Shown here: positions 8,971-17,876 of the stretch, in pieces
Layout of the letters: each line of letters begins with the position of its first letter
How positions within the stretch are numbered: the stretch's first letter is position 1
Source: Spirochaetaceae bacterium
GTDB lineage: Bacteria > Spirochaetota > Spirochaetia > SZUA-6 > Bin103
NCBI GenBank assembly: GCA_028818385.1
Contig: JAPPNY010000097.1
Location: 1-33,057 of the forward strand
Direction of reading: 5' to 3'
DNA length: 33,057 nucleotides
Translations under genes and position numbers: made by a program
The notes under the pieces: generated by a model
Databases searched by the model: none
The model's input: the letters and a program-made list of their open reading frames with translations, nothing else
What the model was told of the DNA's origin: nothing

Positions 8971-9432
8971 GTGGAACCTTCGCGGCCCGTGCACGGCGGC
9001 CTGAACCTCGCCGAGTTGCGCGCGCTCGGCCTGCGCCCGGGTCGGGTGCTGGACTTCAGCGCCCAGCATCAACCCGCTGGGAGTCTTGCCGCTGGTGAGG
9101 GAGCCGCTGCAGCGCGTGGACCTGGCCGCCTGCCCGGACCCCGGCTGCGGAGAGCTGCGCGAAGCGCTGAGCGCCCGGCTCGATCTGGAGCCGGACCGCA
9201 TCCTGATCGGCAACGGCGCCACCGAGCTCATCCACCTGCTCGCCCGCTCGCTGCTGAACGCAGGCGATGCCGCGGCGGTCCGCCTGCGGCTACTCCGGGA
9301 ACATCGCGTGTGTGTGCGAGACTGCGCCTCGTTCGGATTGCCGGCGCACGTGCGAATCGGCGTCCGGCGCATGAGGACTGCCGGCGGCTGGCCGGCGCGC
9401 TGCAGGAGGTGATGGCGAACAGCGATGGGTAG
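8971..9432 (+). pseudogene. cobD: Degraded L-threonine-O-3-phosphate decarboxylase (CobD/CobC-type aminotransferase fold)
   Basis: The N-terminal 150 or so residues of a PLP-dependent threonine-phosphate decarboxylase can be followed through three reading segments. GTG 8971 gives HGGLNLAELRALGL...VLDFSA. After about one extra base near 9063 the homology continues one frame over with INPLGVLPLV, CPDPGCGELREAL and IGNGATELIHLLARSLL. Near 9280 it returns to the first frame with ATPGTSRVCARLRLVRIAGARA. It then stops; the remaining half, including the PLP-binding lysine, is absent because the phosphatase gene starts at 9425. Even if the two frameshifts were sequencing errors, the enzyme would be truncated and inactive. 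The position between cbiB and the phosphatase gene is the normal place for cobD. Confidence 0.85.
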
Positions 9433-10048
9433 ATGGTTTCTGGTACGGCACGGCGAGACGGACTGGAACGTGGAGGGCCGCGCGCAGGGCCAGATGCACG
9501 TGCCGCTCAACAAGAAGGGACTGGCGCAGGCAGAGGCGATCGCCACGCGCCTGCAGCCGATGCGTTTCGCGGCCGTGTACGCGAGCGACCTGCGGCGCGT
9601 CACGCAGACCGCGGAGCCGATCATGCGTGGCAGGGACGTGCCGCTGGTCACCCTGCCCGCGTTGCGGGAGCGGGGCTTCGGCGAATGGGAGGGCCTGATC
9701 TTCACCGAGATGGAGGCGCGCGACCCGGAGCGCTACGCATCGCTTTTCTCCGGGGACGACACCAGCGCGACGCCGGGGGGCGAGAGCGAGCGGCAACTGT
9801 ACGAGCGGGTCGCCGCCGGCGTGCACGACCTGCTGGAGCGTCACGGGAGCGACGACGGTGACCTGCTGGTGGTCGCACACGGCGGATCGCTGTCCGCGGC
9901 GGTCGTGCGCCTGCTGGAGCTCCCGTCCCGCAGCATCGAGCGCTTCTCCTTCGACAACTGCGGACTGTCCATCGTCACCGTGCACGAAGGCGGCTTCGCG
10001 GCGCTCAACCTGCTGAATGACACCAACCACTTGGGGTCCGGGCCTTGA
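9425..10048 (+). CDS. cobC: Histidine phosphatase family protein, probable alpha-ribazole phosphatase
   Basis: Phosphoglycerate-mutase-like phosphatase of 207 residues. The phosphohistidine motif RHGET is at residues 8-12 (H9), the second catalytic histidine is H152 in VVAHGGSL, and LRERGFGEWEG near 80-90 matches the conserved Gly-Glu-Trp-Glu element. In B12 loci this family removes the 5' phosphate from alpha-ribazole phosphate or adenosylcobalamin phosphate, which fits a gene wedged between cobD remains and cobU. The ATG overlaps the tail of the broken cobD. Its stop overlaps the TTG start of cobU. The role is set by context, since the fold alone also fits other small phosphatases. Confidence 0.85.
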   Translation: MGRWFLVRHGETDWNVEGRAQGQMHVPLNKKGLAQAEAIATRLQPMRFAAVYASDLRRVTQTAEPIMRGRDVPLVTLPALRERGFGEWEGLIFTEMEARDPERYASLFSGDDTSATPGGESERQLYERVAAGVHDLLERHGSDDGDLLVVAHGGSLSAAVVRLLELPSRSIERFSFDNCGLSIVTVHEGGFAALNLLNDTNHLGSGP

Positions 10049-10611
10049 GCGGCGAGTTCATCCTGCTGCTCGGCGGCGCCCGCTCCGGCAAGAGCGCCGC
10101 CGCCGAACGGCTCGCGCAGGCCGGCCGGAGCGTGCTCTTCATCGCCACGGCGGAAGCGCTGGACGAGGACATGCGCGCCCGCATCGCCGCCCACCGCGAG
10201 CGGCGGCCGAGCGCGTGGGACACCCTGGAAGAGCCACTCGACCCGGCCGGCAGGGCCGCGCCGATCCTGAGCCGCTACGACACGGTGGTGCTGGACTGCC
10301 TCACCCTGTGGGTCAGCAACCTGCTGCTGCGGCACGAGAACGACCCCGGCGCCGAGGAGCTCATCCTTGACGCGGCCGGCGGACTGTTCGCCCTGGTCGA
10401 GCGCTCCACAGCGACCTGGATCGTGATCAGCAATGAGGTGGGCCTGGGCGTCGTGCCGCCCTCGCCGCTCGGACGCTCGTACCGCGACGCGCTCGGCCGC
10501 GTGAACCAGCTCGCCGCCGCCCGCGCGGGCCGCGTCTACCTCATGGTCGCCGGGCTGGCCCTGGAGCTGAACGCCCTGAGCGCACAGGCGCTCACGCAAG
10601 TGGGCCGGTAG
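10045..10611 (+). CDS. cobU: Adenosylcobinamide kinase / adenosylcobinamide-phosphate guanylyltransferase
   Basis: Bifunctional enzyme that phosphorylates adenosylcobinamide and then attaches GMP, producing the activated form used by CobS. The 188-residue product begins at TTG 10045, overlapping the phosphatase stop (TTGA). The P-loop GGARSGKS occupies residues 10-17. H50 in [17 protein letters not shown] corresponds to the guanylylated histidine (H46) of Salmonella Cob[12 protein letters not shown] and [11 protein letters not shown] are further family blocks. The presence of a kinase-type CobU allows salvage of imported cobinamide. Its 3' end overlaps the convergent cobQ gene by 20 bp. Confidence 0.96.
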   Translation: MSGEFILLLGGARSGKSAAAERLAQAGRSVLFIATAEALDEDMRARIAAHRERRPSAWDTLEEPLDPAGRAAPILSRYDTVVLDCLTLWVSNLLLRHENDPGAEELILDAAGGLFALVERSTATWIVISNEVGLGVVPPSPLGRSYRDALGRVNQLAAARAGRVYLMVAGLALELNALSAQALTQVGR

Positions 10612-12082
10612 CCACGTTCGGCCGGCGCGCCGCCCCGAACAGCGCCTCCAGGTCGACCGCCGCGGACAGCGTGTCCGCCACTGCATCCAGGGCCGCATCC
10701 ACGGCCGCCTCGTACTGCAGGGACGACTCGGCGCCCGCCCCGACACGCTCCAGCCACGCGCGCCGATACTCGTCGTTCGCGAACAGCCCGTGCAGGTAAG
10801 TCCCCTCGACCAGCCCATCCGCGCTGCGCGCGCCGTCAGCGCCGGTCTCCAGGCGGAACATCGGCCGCGCCAGATCCGCGCCGTGCGATTGTCCCGTGTG
10901 GATCTCGTAACCGGTCACCGCCGCGTCGCTCAGCACGCAGCGCCCCCGCGCCGGACGGACCGTCTTCTCGTCGTGCATGTTCGTCTCCACGTCGAGCAGC
11001 CCCAGCCCGTCGACCGACCCGGCCGGACCGTCCACCCCTGCCGGGTCATGCACGCGGCGCCCCAGCATCTGCAGCCCCCCGCACACACCCACCACGCGCC
11101 CGCCGGCCCGCGCGTGCGCCAGGATGTCGTGGTCCCACCCCTGCTCTCGCAGGAACGCCAGGTCGCCGATCGTCGACTTGGTGCCGAACAGCAGCACCAC
11201 GTCCGCATCCCGCGGAATCGGCCGCCCGGCCGGCACGAACGCGAACTCCACCTCCGGCTCCATGCGCAACGGATCGGCGTCGTCGTAGTTCGCCAAGCGA
11301 GACAGTACCGGCGCGGCGACCTTCACCCTCCCGCCCCGCGCGTCGCCTGCCGGCGGCAGGGACGCGGCGTCCTCCGCCGGCAGGCGCAGTGCCGCCGGCT
11401 CCCACGGAATCACCCCGAAGCAGCGCCAGCCGGTGTGTCGCTCGATGATGCGCACCCCGTCTTCGAACAGCGCCGGGTCGCCGCGCAGCTTGTTGATCAG
11501 GAACCCCGCGATCAGCGCCCGATCCTCGGCATCCAGCACGGCCCCGGTCCCCACCAAGGACGCGATCACCCCGCCGCGGTCGATGTCCCCGACCAGGCAG
11601 ACCGGCACCTCCGCCCGCCGCGCGAAGCCCATGTTGGCGATGTCCCCGGCGCGCAGGTTGACCTCCGCCGGGCTGCCGGCCCCCTCCACGATCACCAGAT
11701 CGAACTCGTCGACCAACCGTCCGAAGCTCTCCATGACCGCGTCCATCAGCCGGGCCCGCCCCGCCCGGTAGTCGGATGCGTGCAGCATCCCCACCGGCCG
11801 CCCGTGCACGACCACCTGCGAGCCGCGGTCTGTCTGCGGCTTCAGCAGCACCGGATTGAAATCCGTCCGCGGCGCAATGCCCGCCGACCGCGCCTGTACC
11901 GCCTGCGCCCGCCCGATCTCACCCCCGTCACCGCAGGCCGCGGCGTTGTTCGACATGTTCTGCGGCTTGAACGGCGCGACCCGCATGCCACGCCGCCACG
12001 CCGCCCGGCACAGCCCGGCGACGACCACCGATTTCCCGGCGTCGGACGCCGTCCCCTGGATCATCACCGCTCCCGCGCTCAC
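10592..12082 (-). CDS. cobQ: Cobyric acid synthase (glutamine-hydrolysing)
   Basis: Amidates four carboxyl groups of adenosylcobyrinic acid a,c-diamide using glutamine and ATP. The product is 496 residues. The N-terminal dethiobiotin-synthetase-like domain opens with [12 protein letters not shown] and [11 protein letters not shown]. The C-terminal glutamine amidotransferase domain has the nucleophile C334 in VCGGLQMLG and H431 in GTYLHGLF. The GTG start at 12082 has a purine-rich GGAGGAAGG upstream; ATG at codon 7 is an alternative. It converges on cobU and overlaps its end, so it is transcribed separately from the riboswitch operon. No corrin-ring genes are in the window, so its substrate would come from elsewhere in the genome or from uptake. 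Confidence 0.95.
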   Translation of the reverse strand: MSAGAVMIQGTASDAGKSVVVAGLCRAAWRRGMRVAPFKPQNMSNNAAACGDGGEIGRAQAVQARSAGIAPRTDFNPVLLKPQTDRGSQVVVHGRPVGMLHASDYRAGRARLMDAVMESFGRLVDEFDLVIVEGAGSPAEVNLRAGDIANMGFARRAEVPVCLVGDIDRGGVIASLVGTGAVLDAEDRALIAGFLINKLRGDPALFEDGVRIIERHTGWRCFGVIPWEPAALRLPAEDAASLPPAGDARGGRVKVAAPVLSRLANYDDADPLRMEPEVEFAFVPAGRPIPRDADVVLLFGTKSTIGDLAFLREQGWDHDILAHARAGGRVVGVCGGLQMLGRRVHDPAGVDGPAGSVDGLGLLDVETNMHDEKTVRPARGRCVLSDAAVTGYEIHTGQSHGADLARPMFRLETGADGARSADGLVEGTYLHGLFANDEYRRAWLERVGAGAESSLQYEAAVDAALDAVADTLSAAVDLEALFGAARRPNVATGPLA

Positions 12083-12251
12083 ACCACCTTCCTCCCCTGC
12101 GCCAGCGTTCTATGCCAGCTATTCGCGCCGTCGGGCAAAGGCTCCAGAACCGAGGCTAACGCCACATCTGGGCAGAACCTGGCCCGCTGCCACTCTCAAC
12201 CAGGCGTTCATACAGACAACGGGGCGCCCTCGATGCTCAGACAGATCATCT

Positions 12252-12500
12252 TCATAGGTCCGCGTGCTTGCCCTTGTATTCCCAGGCGAAGCAGTGCCGC
12301 TTCCATACGTCGGCCCAGCCGTCGCCGCCGCTGTCCTTGCGCGCGCCACGCTCGAAGCAGTAGTGCTCGCCCGTCGGATCGGCCTCGGCCGGCGTCGGCT
12401 CGCCGAGCAGCCGGCACAGGTCGATGAAGTGCTCCTGGGCTGCCGACCGTTCCTTCAACTCCGACGAGCGCCACTTCGCGATGAACTCGCCCGCGGTCAT
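12252..12500 (-). pseudogene. 5' remnant of an MmeI-like restriction-modification (class I DNA methyltransferase) gene
   Basis: From ATG 12500 the 82-residue reading frame gives TAGEFIAKWRSSELKER, then AAQEHFIDLCRLLGEPTP, then GEHYCFERGARK and WKRHCFAWEYKGKHADL. This is the conserved N-terminal block of large single-chain MmeI-like methyltransferase/endonuclease proteins of about 900 or more residues, in which it forms the nuclease-containing start. Here it ends abruptly at a TGA, and no further family sequence (methyltransferase NPPF-type motif or target recognition domain) follows on this strand before cobQ. It is therefore a deletion scrap, not a working enzyme. It marks the boundary between the B12 locus and the accessory region. 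Confidence 0.8.
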
Positions 12501-12722
12501 GGCTTCACCACCGCGATGCGCCGAGCCCGGAGGCGACGTGGCTCTCCGCAAGCCGCCGCGACGCGGAAGGTGCTCTCAACTCCATGACGCTCCGGGGCCA
12601 CGATGCGGCTTCCGTCCCCGGATCGCAAGCGGAAGTCCCGGCACTCTGGACAGTCTGCACGGGCTTGAGAGCCGTGCCTTGCGAGAACGACCGTCGATGA
12701 CGCCCAATGGGTACGTCAAGGA

Positions 12723-13300
12723 ATGCGGATCGGCATGAGAGAGCACAAACTGGCCAGTTTGACCGCCCTCGGCGCAGGCTTCACCACCGAGTTCAAGCGG
12801 TTCCTACCTGCCAACCTCGGCGCCGAGGTCTGTGCGTTCGCGAACGCCACTGGAGGAGTCAACCGGTTCGACGAGACGCCCCGCCCGCGCTTCGATCTAC
12901 AGCACGATTTGACGCCGGAAGCATGGTCGCGCTTCGCCGCGCGCGCTCACATCCGGGACGACCTGAAGATCGTGATGCCGGCGCGGGTTGCCCGTGGGGA
13001 TGCGCGAGGAGGACCCAGGGATCAGGAGCGTGCCGCGCCATCGCCTGCTGTTCGGGATGTTCCACCGGTATGGGCATGTCGAGCAGATCGAGACCGAAGC
13101 TGGCACCAAGTCGGTACCAAGTCTCGATCTTGCGTAACTGCCTTTCTGACGAGTCGTTATTGGAACTGATGGCGCAAGCGAGGAGGCAGGACGGCACCAA
13201 GTTCAGGAACCAAGTCCTGAAGCCCTTGCTCAAAGCCGGCTGGCTGGAAATGACCGTCCCGGACAAGCCTGCCAGCCGCCGACAGAAGTACCGGACGACG
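12723..13300 (+). pseudogene. Decayed AlbA_2 / RecG-C-terminal-like ATP-binding regulator
   Basis: Pieces of a COG2865-type protein (Schlafen AlbA_2 domain, then a GHKL-like ATP-binding region, then a C-terminal winged helix) are spread over different frames. EFKRFLPANLGAEVCAFANATGG (in two parts, near 12790-12857) is the AlbA_2 start. It jumps straight to RFDETPRPRFD and DLKIVMPA, which implies an internal deletion. After a frameshift near 12985 the text reads GMREEDPGIRSVPRHRLLFG and MFHRYGHVEQIET. A further shift near 13110 leads to the winged-helix tail LLELMAQARRQDGTKFRNQ and LKPLLKAGWLEM, ending near 13300. Two shifts and a missing middle make it non-functional. It could once have accompanied the neighbouring restriction-modification remnant. 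Confidence 0.75.
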
Positions 13301-13405
13301 GACGCCTTCCGCTGGCCCGGCTACTTCTGGCCCTGGAGCGACGTGCTGAAGCTGCAGGACACGGCAACGACCGGCTGCCTGCACGCCGGGCCGAACCGAG
13401 AGTAA
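13301..13405 (+). pseudogene. Short fragment similar to the start of the downstream glycoside hydrolase
   Basis: Directly in frame with the winged-helix tail before it, codons from 13301 to 13348 read DAFRWPGYFWPWSDVL. The glycoside hydrolase at 15323-15370 reads DAIHWPGYFWFWNDVL. The DNA of these two 48-base stretches agrees at 42 positions. Beyond this the similarity fades and the frame ends at 13405. It is best seen as a scrap of a second, related hydrolase gene joined to the regulator remnant. It carries no function by itself. Confidence 0.6.
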
Positions 13406-13430
13406 GAGTCAACGATGCCGGATACGCGCC

Positions 13431-14324
13431 GTGCTTGAGTCATACCCGGTGCTCGAAGTCAGGTCGGAATGGGATCTTGGGACCGAGGAGATGGGAACCA
13501 AGGCCAAGTTCTGGTATCGCAACCCGGCGTCCCCGGACGCCAGATGGCTCTTCAAGTACCCACAGCCAAATACCGGCCAACACTGGGCGGAGAAGGTTGC
13601 ATCTGAGGTCGCTGACCTTCTCGACATCCCTCATGCACGGGTTGAGCTGGCGATCTGCGAAGGCCAACGGGGATCGGCGAGCGAATCATTCGCGCATCAC
13701 CGTCAGGACTTGATCCATGGGAATCAGCTTCTGACTGGTGTCGTGCATCAATACGATCCGCTCAGGAAGTTCCATCAGTCGAGCCATACCATCACCAACA
13801 TCTGGTCAGCGTTGGACCTGATCTTTGCGGATCCCGGAGCGCGACGACAAGCGAGGCTTCTCATGGCTGAGTACCTGGTTCTTGATGCGTTGATCGGCAA
13901 CACCGATCGTCACCACGAGAACTGGGGCATACTGATCGAGCTTCAACCGAACCATTGGCGCGTCCACGTGGCGCCGTCGTTCGATCACGCGTCTTCGTTG
14001 GGACGGGAGCTTCGGGGCGAGAGACAGGACCGGCTGCTGGCCGCGAATCGCGTTGGCGACTACGTTGAAAGAGGACACGGAGCCATCTTCTGGTCGGAGG
14101 ATGAGCACCGCGGCCCGAGCCCTCTGCAACTGGTAAGGCTCGCCGTCGGGGCGTACGCCGATGTGTTCCGTCCAGCGCTGCGGAAGGTCGTGCGGCTTGA
14201 CCGGCGTGCCGTGCGTAACGCAGTGGATCGCGTGCCCAACGATTGGATGTCTTCTTCGGCGAGGAGGTTTGCGATTGAGCTGATGAGCTATACCATCTCA
14301 GAAATGAAGGAGCTGGCCCGATGA
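13431..14324 (+). CDS. HipA-like protein kinase, lacking the N-terminal subdomain
   Basis: A 297-residue HipA/CtkA-type kinase. ATP-binding lysine is probably K42 in WLFKYP, followed by GQHWAEKVASEVADLLDIPHARVEL. LIHGNQLL lies near residue 94. The catalytic loop is GNTDRHHENWG at 156-166, with D159 and N164 as likely catalytic and metal-binding residues, and the DFG-like aspartate is D185 in PSFDHASS. Classical HipA is about 440 residues with an N-subdomain before the kinase core; here the core begins almost at once. The GTG 13431 start has no clear Shine-Dalgarno; an ATG at codon 21 is possible. Base composition is visibly less GC-rich than neighbouring genes, which suggests acquisition. It overlaps the following HIRAN gene by 4 bp. 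Target and effect are unknown. Confidence 0.85.
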   Translation: MLESYPVLEVRSEWDLGTEEMGTKAKFWYRNPASPDARWLFKYPQPNTGQHWAEKVASEVADLLDIPHARVELAICEGQRGSASESFAHHRQDLIHGNQLLTGVVHQYDPLRKFHQSSHTITNIWSALDLIFADPGARRQARLLMAEYLVLDALIGNTDRHHENWGILIELQPNHWRVHVAPSFDHASSLGRELRGERQDRLLAANRVGDYVERGHGAIFWSEDEHRGPSPLQLVRLAVGAYADVFRPALRKVVRLDRRAVRNAVDRVPNDWMSSSARRFAIELMSYTISEMKELAR

Positions 14325-15067
14325 GCGAACGGACGTTGTTCCTGGCTTGGCAGGATGGGAAGCTCAGCCGCCAATGGTTCCCGGTGGGTCGGCTGGATGC
14401 CAATGTGGATCACGCGTTCTACCGCTTCCGTTATACCGGCGGCGCAGAACGCGCCCAGCAGCAGGCCGGATTCCCCTTGTTGCTGGAGTTTCCACGTCTT
14501 GATGAGGACTATCGGTCATCGGAGCTGTTCCCGCTGTTTCAGAATCGGGTCATGAACCGCAAGAGGCCGGACTTCGTCGACTACGTCCATGGTCTTGATC
14601 TACCCGATGAGGCCGATCCGATCCAGATCCTTGCCGCAAACGGTGGCTATCGGGCCACGGATTCGTACGAGGTCTTTCCCAAGATCGAGAAGGGTGTCGA
14701 CGGATACTTCCGCTGTCGGTTCTTTCTTCATGGATCGCGACACTTGAACGCGGACGCTCGGGAGCGGATCGCCCGCTTGAGAGACCGGGAAGAGCTGTAC
14801 GTGACACTGGAGTTGACCAATCCTGCGACTGGGCTGGCGGTTCAGATTCAGACGCAGGACTACCACATGATCGGCTGGGCGCCACGCTATATCGTGTTCG
14901 ACCTTGCCAAGGCCTTGATCGAGGCTCCTGACGGGTGCGAAGCGACCGTGGTCCGCGTCAACTCGCGGCCGGTGACCTCGGAGCAGCGCGTTCTCATCGA
15001 GATGGGTGGACGGCTGAAAGACCACGAGCCGATGGGAAGCCGGGACTTCATACCGCTGGTCTCATGA
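14321..15067 (+). CDS. HIRAN-domain protein with a HipA N-subdomain-like region
   Basis: A 248-residue protein translated with the kinase (ATGA overlap). Residues about 132-200 fit the HIRAN pattern: FFLHGSRHLNADARERIA, LYVTLELTNPATGLAVQI, then IGWAPRYIVFDLAKAL. HIRAN domains bind DNA ends or damaged DNA in better known proteins. The first 120 residues contain a FRYT segment, FPLLLEFPRLDEDYRSSELF, FQNRVMNRKRPDF, and ATDSYEVFPK; this order of blocks resembles the N-subdomain 1 of HipA that is absent from the kinase next door. The arrangement recalls the split HipS/HipT kinases. The HIRAN call is fairly firm; the HipA-like reading of the N-terminus is my inference. No HTH HipB antitoxin is visible beside the pair. 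Confidence 0.75.
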   Translation: MSERTLFLAWQDGKLSRQWFPVGRLDANVDHAFYRFRYTGGAERAQQQAGFPLLLEFPRLDEDYRSSELFPLFQNRVMNRKRPDFVDYVHGLDLPDEADPIQILAANGGYRATDSYEVFPKIEKGVDGYFRCRFFLHGSRHLNADARERIARLRDREELYVTLELTNPATGLAVQIQTQDYHMIGWAPRYIVFDLAKALIEAPDGCEATVVRVNSRPVTSEQRVLIEMGGRLKDHEPMGSRDFIPLVS

Positions 15068-15272
15068 CCGCTCACGTGCTGCATGAAGCACAGTGAGTTC
15101 GCTCACAACCAGTGGCCCCTCGCAGCGCATCATCTACGAACCATGTGAACACGGCGTGCACGTCGCCGGTCACCTGCACGATCGACAGAGCGAGAACGAT
15201 CCCTCTACGCTCGGCTCGACCCCGCCCGACGACACTCGCCATGACCACGCAGGGAGTGCAAGAGGAACCGCC

Positions 15273-17876
15273 GTGCAACTACCCGAGATGACCCGCTTCG
15301 ACGTCGAAGTGCTCGCAGACCCGGACGCCATCCACTGGCCCGGCTACTTCTGGTTCTGGAACGACGTCCTGGAACGGGAGGCGCTGTTCCGGCAGCTCCG
15401 GGACATGGACTCTGTGGGTGCGACGAACATCTGGATCCTTCCGGTCCCGGCGGATTTCAGGCCGAACTCCATGAAGACCAACCTGCAGCCCGAGTACCTG
15501 TCGGAGGAGTACTTGGCGATCCTCGACGACCTGGTCGTGGAGATGCGGCGCCGGGGCATGAAGCTCTGGCTGTACGACGAGGGCGGCTGGCCTTCCGGCG
15601 GCAACTGCGGCCGCATCGTCAGGGAGCATCCGGACTGGGCTCGTCAGACGCTGGCGAAGCGGGACGTCGCGCCGGGCGAACTCGACCGGGTACCCGACGA
15701 CTGCATAGCGGCCTTCCAGCCCGGCGGGAACGGCGGCGGCAGACGCCTCGGCCCCGGGGAGCGGCTCGACGCCGGGCACGGAGCGGAGCTGTATTTCGCC
15801 CGGCTCGGGCACGAGACAGCCCTTGTCCCCTCCTACCCGGACCTGCTGAACCCGGAGGTCACCAAGACGTTCATCGCCGGCAGCCACGAGGCGTACAAGC
15901 GGGTGCTCGGCCGGCACTTCGGGGACACGATCCCGCTGGTCGTCTCCGACGAGCCGCGCGTGGACAATCCGCCCTGGACCGGCGACCTGGCGGCCGCGTT
16001 CCAGGCGGAGAAGGGCTACGACATCCGGGACGTCCTGCCGGCGATCTTCCAGGAGGACGAGGCGACGGCCCGGGTCCGCATCGACTACTTCGACTGGTGG
16101 TCGAGGAGGTTCGCGGAGGCGTTCTTCGGACAGATCCAGGAGTGGACGGCCCGGAACGGGCTGTGGTCGATCGGCCACCTGGGCGGCGAGGATCTCACCA
16201 TCGGCTCGCGCAAGTACGGGTTCGGCCACGTGATGCGCGTCCTCAGGAAATACGACATCCCCGGCGTGGACACCATCTGGAAGCAGCTCCATCCCGGCAG
16301 GAAAGCGGTCCTGCCCGTCCACTGGGACACCGTCACGGGCTCGCTGCCGGTCGCGGACAACCACCACTTTCCGAAGTACGCCTCCTCGGTCGCGCATCAG
16401 CGCGGCACGCCGTGGTCGTGGACGGAGTCGTTCTCGGCATACGGCTGCGCGCTGACCCTGGAGGAGATGAAGTGGATCACCGACTTCCAGTTCGTGCGCG
16501 GCATCAACCTGCTTATCTCCGGCCAGGCGCTGCTGTCGACGAAGGGCCACTACATGGGCTCCATCCGGCCGATGTTCGTGCGCGAGAACCCGCTGTTCCG
16601 CCACATGGACCTCTACCACGCGCGTACACGGCACGGCTGAGCTACCTGCTGAGCCTGGGCAAGCCGGCGATCCGCGCCGCCCTCTACTTCCCGGTGCGGG
16701 ACATCTGGGCCGGCGGCGCCGAGCTCGACCGGGTAGCCGGGTCGAACGACACTCTGGCGCGCACGCTGCTGGAGCATCAGTGCGACTTCGACATGATCGA
16801 CGACGACCTGCTGGAGGACGAGGCGACGACCGCTCGCGACGGATGCCTGCAGGCCGGGCCGATGCGGTACGACGCCGTGTACGTGTCGCGGACCCGGCAC
16901 ATGAGCGACGGCTCGCGGGAGAAGCTCGCCCGCTTCATCGGCGCGGGCGGCAGGGTGTACTGGGTGGACAACCGCGACGCGTCCGAGGCACCGGCCGGCA
17001 GCACCTCGATCGAGCTGGACGAGCTCGACGCGCGACAGGTGGATCCTCTGGTCGAGGTGCGCCCCGCGAATGCCGGCGTGCGCGTGTGCCGGCGGGACCT
17101 GGAGAACGGCACTCTCTATTTCCTGACCAACGAGGACACCGGCGTCGGCAAGGAAGAGGCGGTGCCGGCCGGCGCCACGATCGTCTTCAAGGACGACCGC
17201 CCCGTGATCCGGATCGACCCGGAGACCGGCACGTGCAGCACGCCGGAGGACGCGACCCATGCGGACGGGACGTGCTCGGTGGCGCTGCGCATGCGATTCG
17301 CCGAGTCCTACGTGTTCCTGTTCACGGACGACGACATTCCGGCGGAACCGGCATGTTCACCGCATCCCGAGAAACGCATACCCATCGACGAAGGATGGAC
17401 CTGCCGGCGAACGCGCGCGTTTCGGATCGGAGACCAGGAGTTCGAGGTCCAGGACGTGCACGAAGACGCCTCCCCCATCGCGCTCGGCGACTGGAGCGAC
17501 GCGCTCGGCCACGACTTCACCGGCGACGCGGAATACGGCGTGGCGTTCGATCTCAGCGGGCCGGAAAACGGAGCGCGCGTCCACGCTCGACCTGGGCCAG
17601 GTGTGGGGCGTGGCGGAGGTCGTCCTGAACGGCGTCCCCCTGGGGCGGCGGGCTTGGGAGCCGTTCCGCCTCGATCTGTATGGCGCGGCGAAGGCGGGCA
17701 CGAACACGCTGAGCGTGACCGTCACCAACACGATGGCCAACCAGTTCCTGCACACCAGGAAGCTCGACCGCTGGCCGGACAACGTCCTGGGCATCTACCA
17801 CAAGCAGTGCCTGGCCCTGGAGCACGGCTGCACCAGAAGCGGGCTCTACGGCCCCGTGAGTGTCAACCTGACATGA
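15273..17876 (+). pseudogene. Glycoside hydrolase (GH106/GH2-like) broken by two frameshifts
   Basis: Reassembled, the product would be about 866 residues. GTG 15273 has AGAGGAA upstream (15261-15267). The N-terminal part shows DAIHWPGYFWFWNDVL, YLSEEYLAILDDLV, RGMKLWLYDEGGWPSGGN and VVSDEPRVDNPPWTGDLAA, typical of large hydrolases around the GH106 rhamnosidase group. The frame fails near 16620, where a CG-rich run seems to hold two extra bases, and resumes as TARLSYLLSLGKPAI. It fails again near 17575 and resumes as LDLGQVWGVAEVVLNG, a galactose-binding-like beta-sandwich, ending NMT-like at 17876. Both breaks would need repair for activity, so it is a recent pseudogene or carries two sequencing errors. 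Exact substrate is not determined; rhamnoside or related polysaccharide is plausible. Confidence 0.78.

Noticed and set aside
12083..12251. Continuation of the MmeI-like gene past its TGA in another frame
   Set aside because: Neither of the other minus-strand frames in this stretch shows MmeI-family blocks; they are Arg- and Ala-rich, so the gene truly ends here.
10790..12427. A 545-residue plus-strand frame opposite cobQ
   Set aside because: cobQ on the minus strand has all catalytic motifs; the opposite frame is Arg/His/Pro-rich with no family resemblance.
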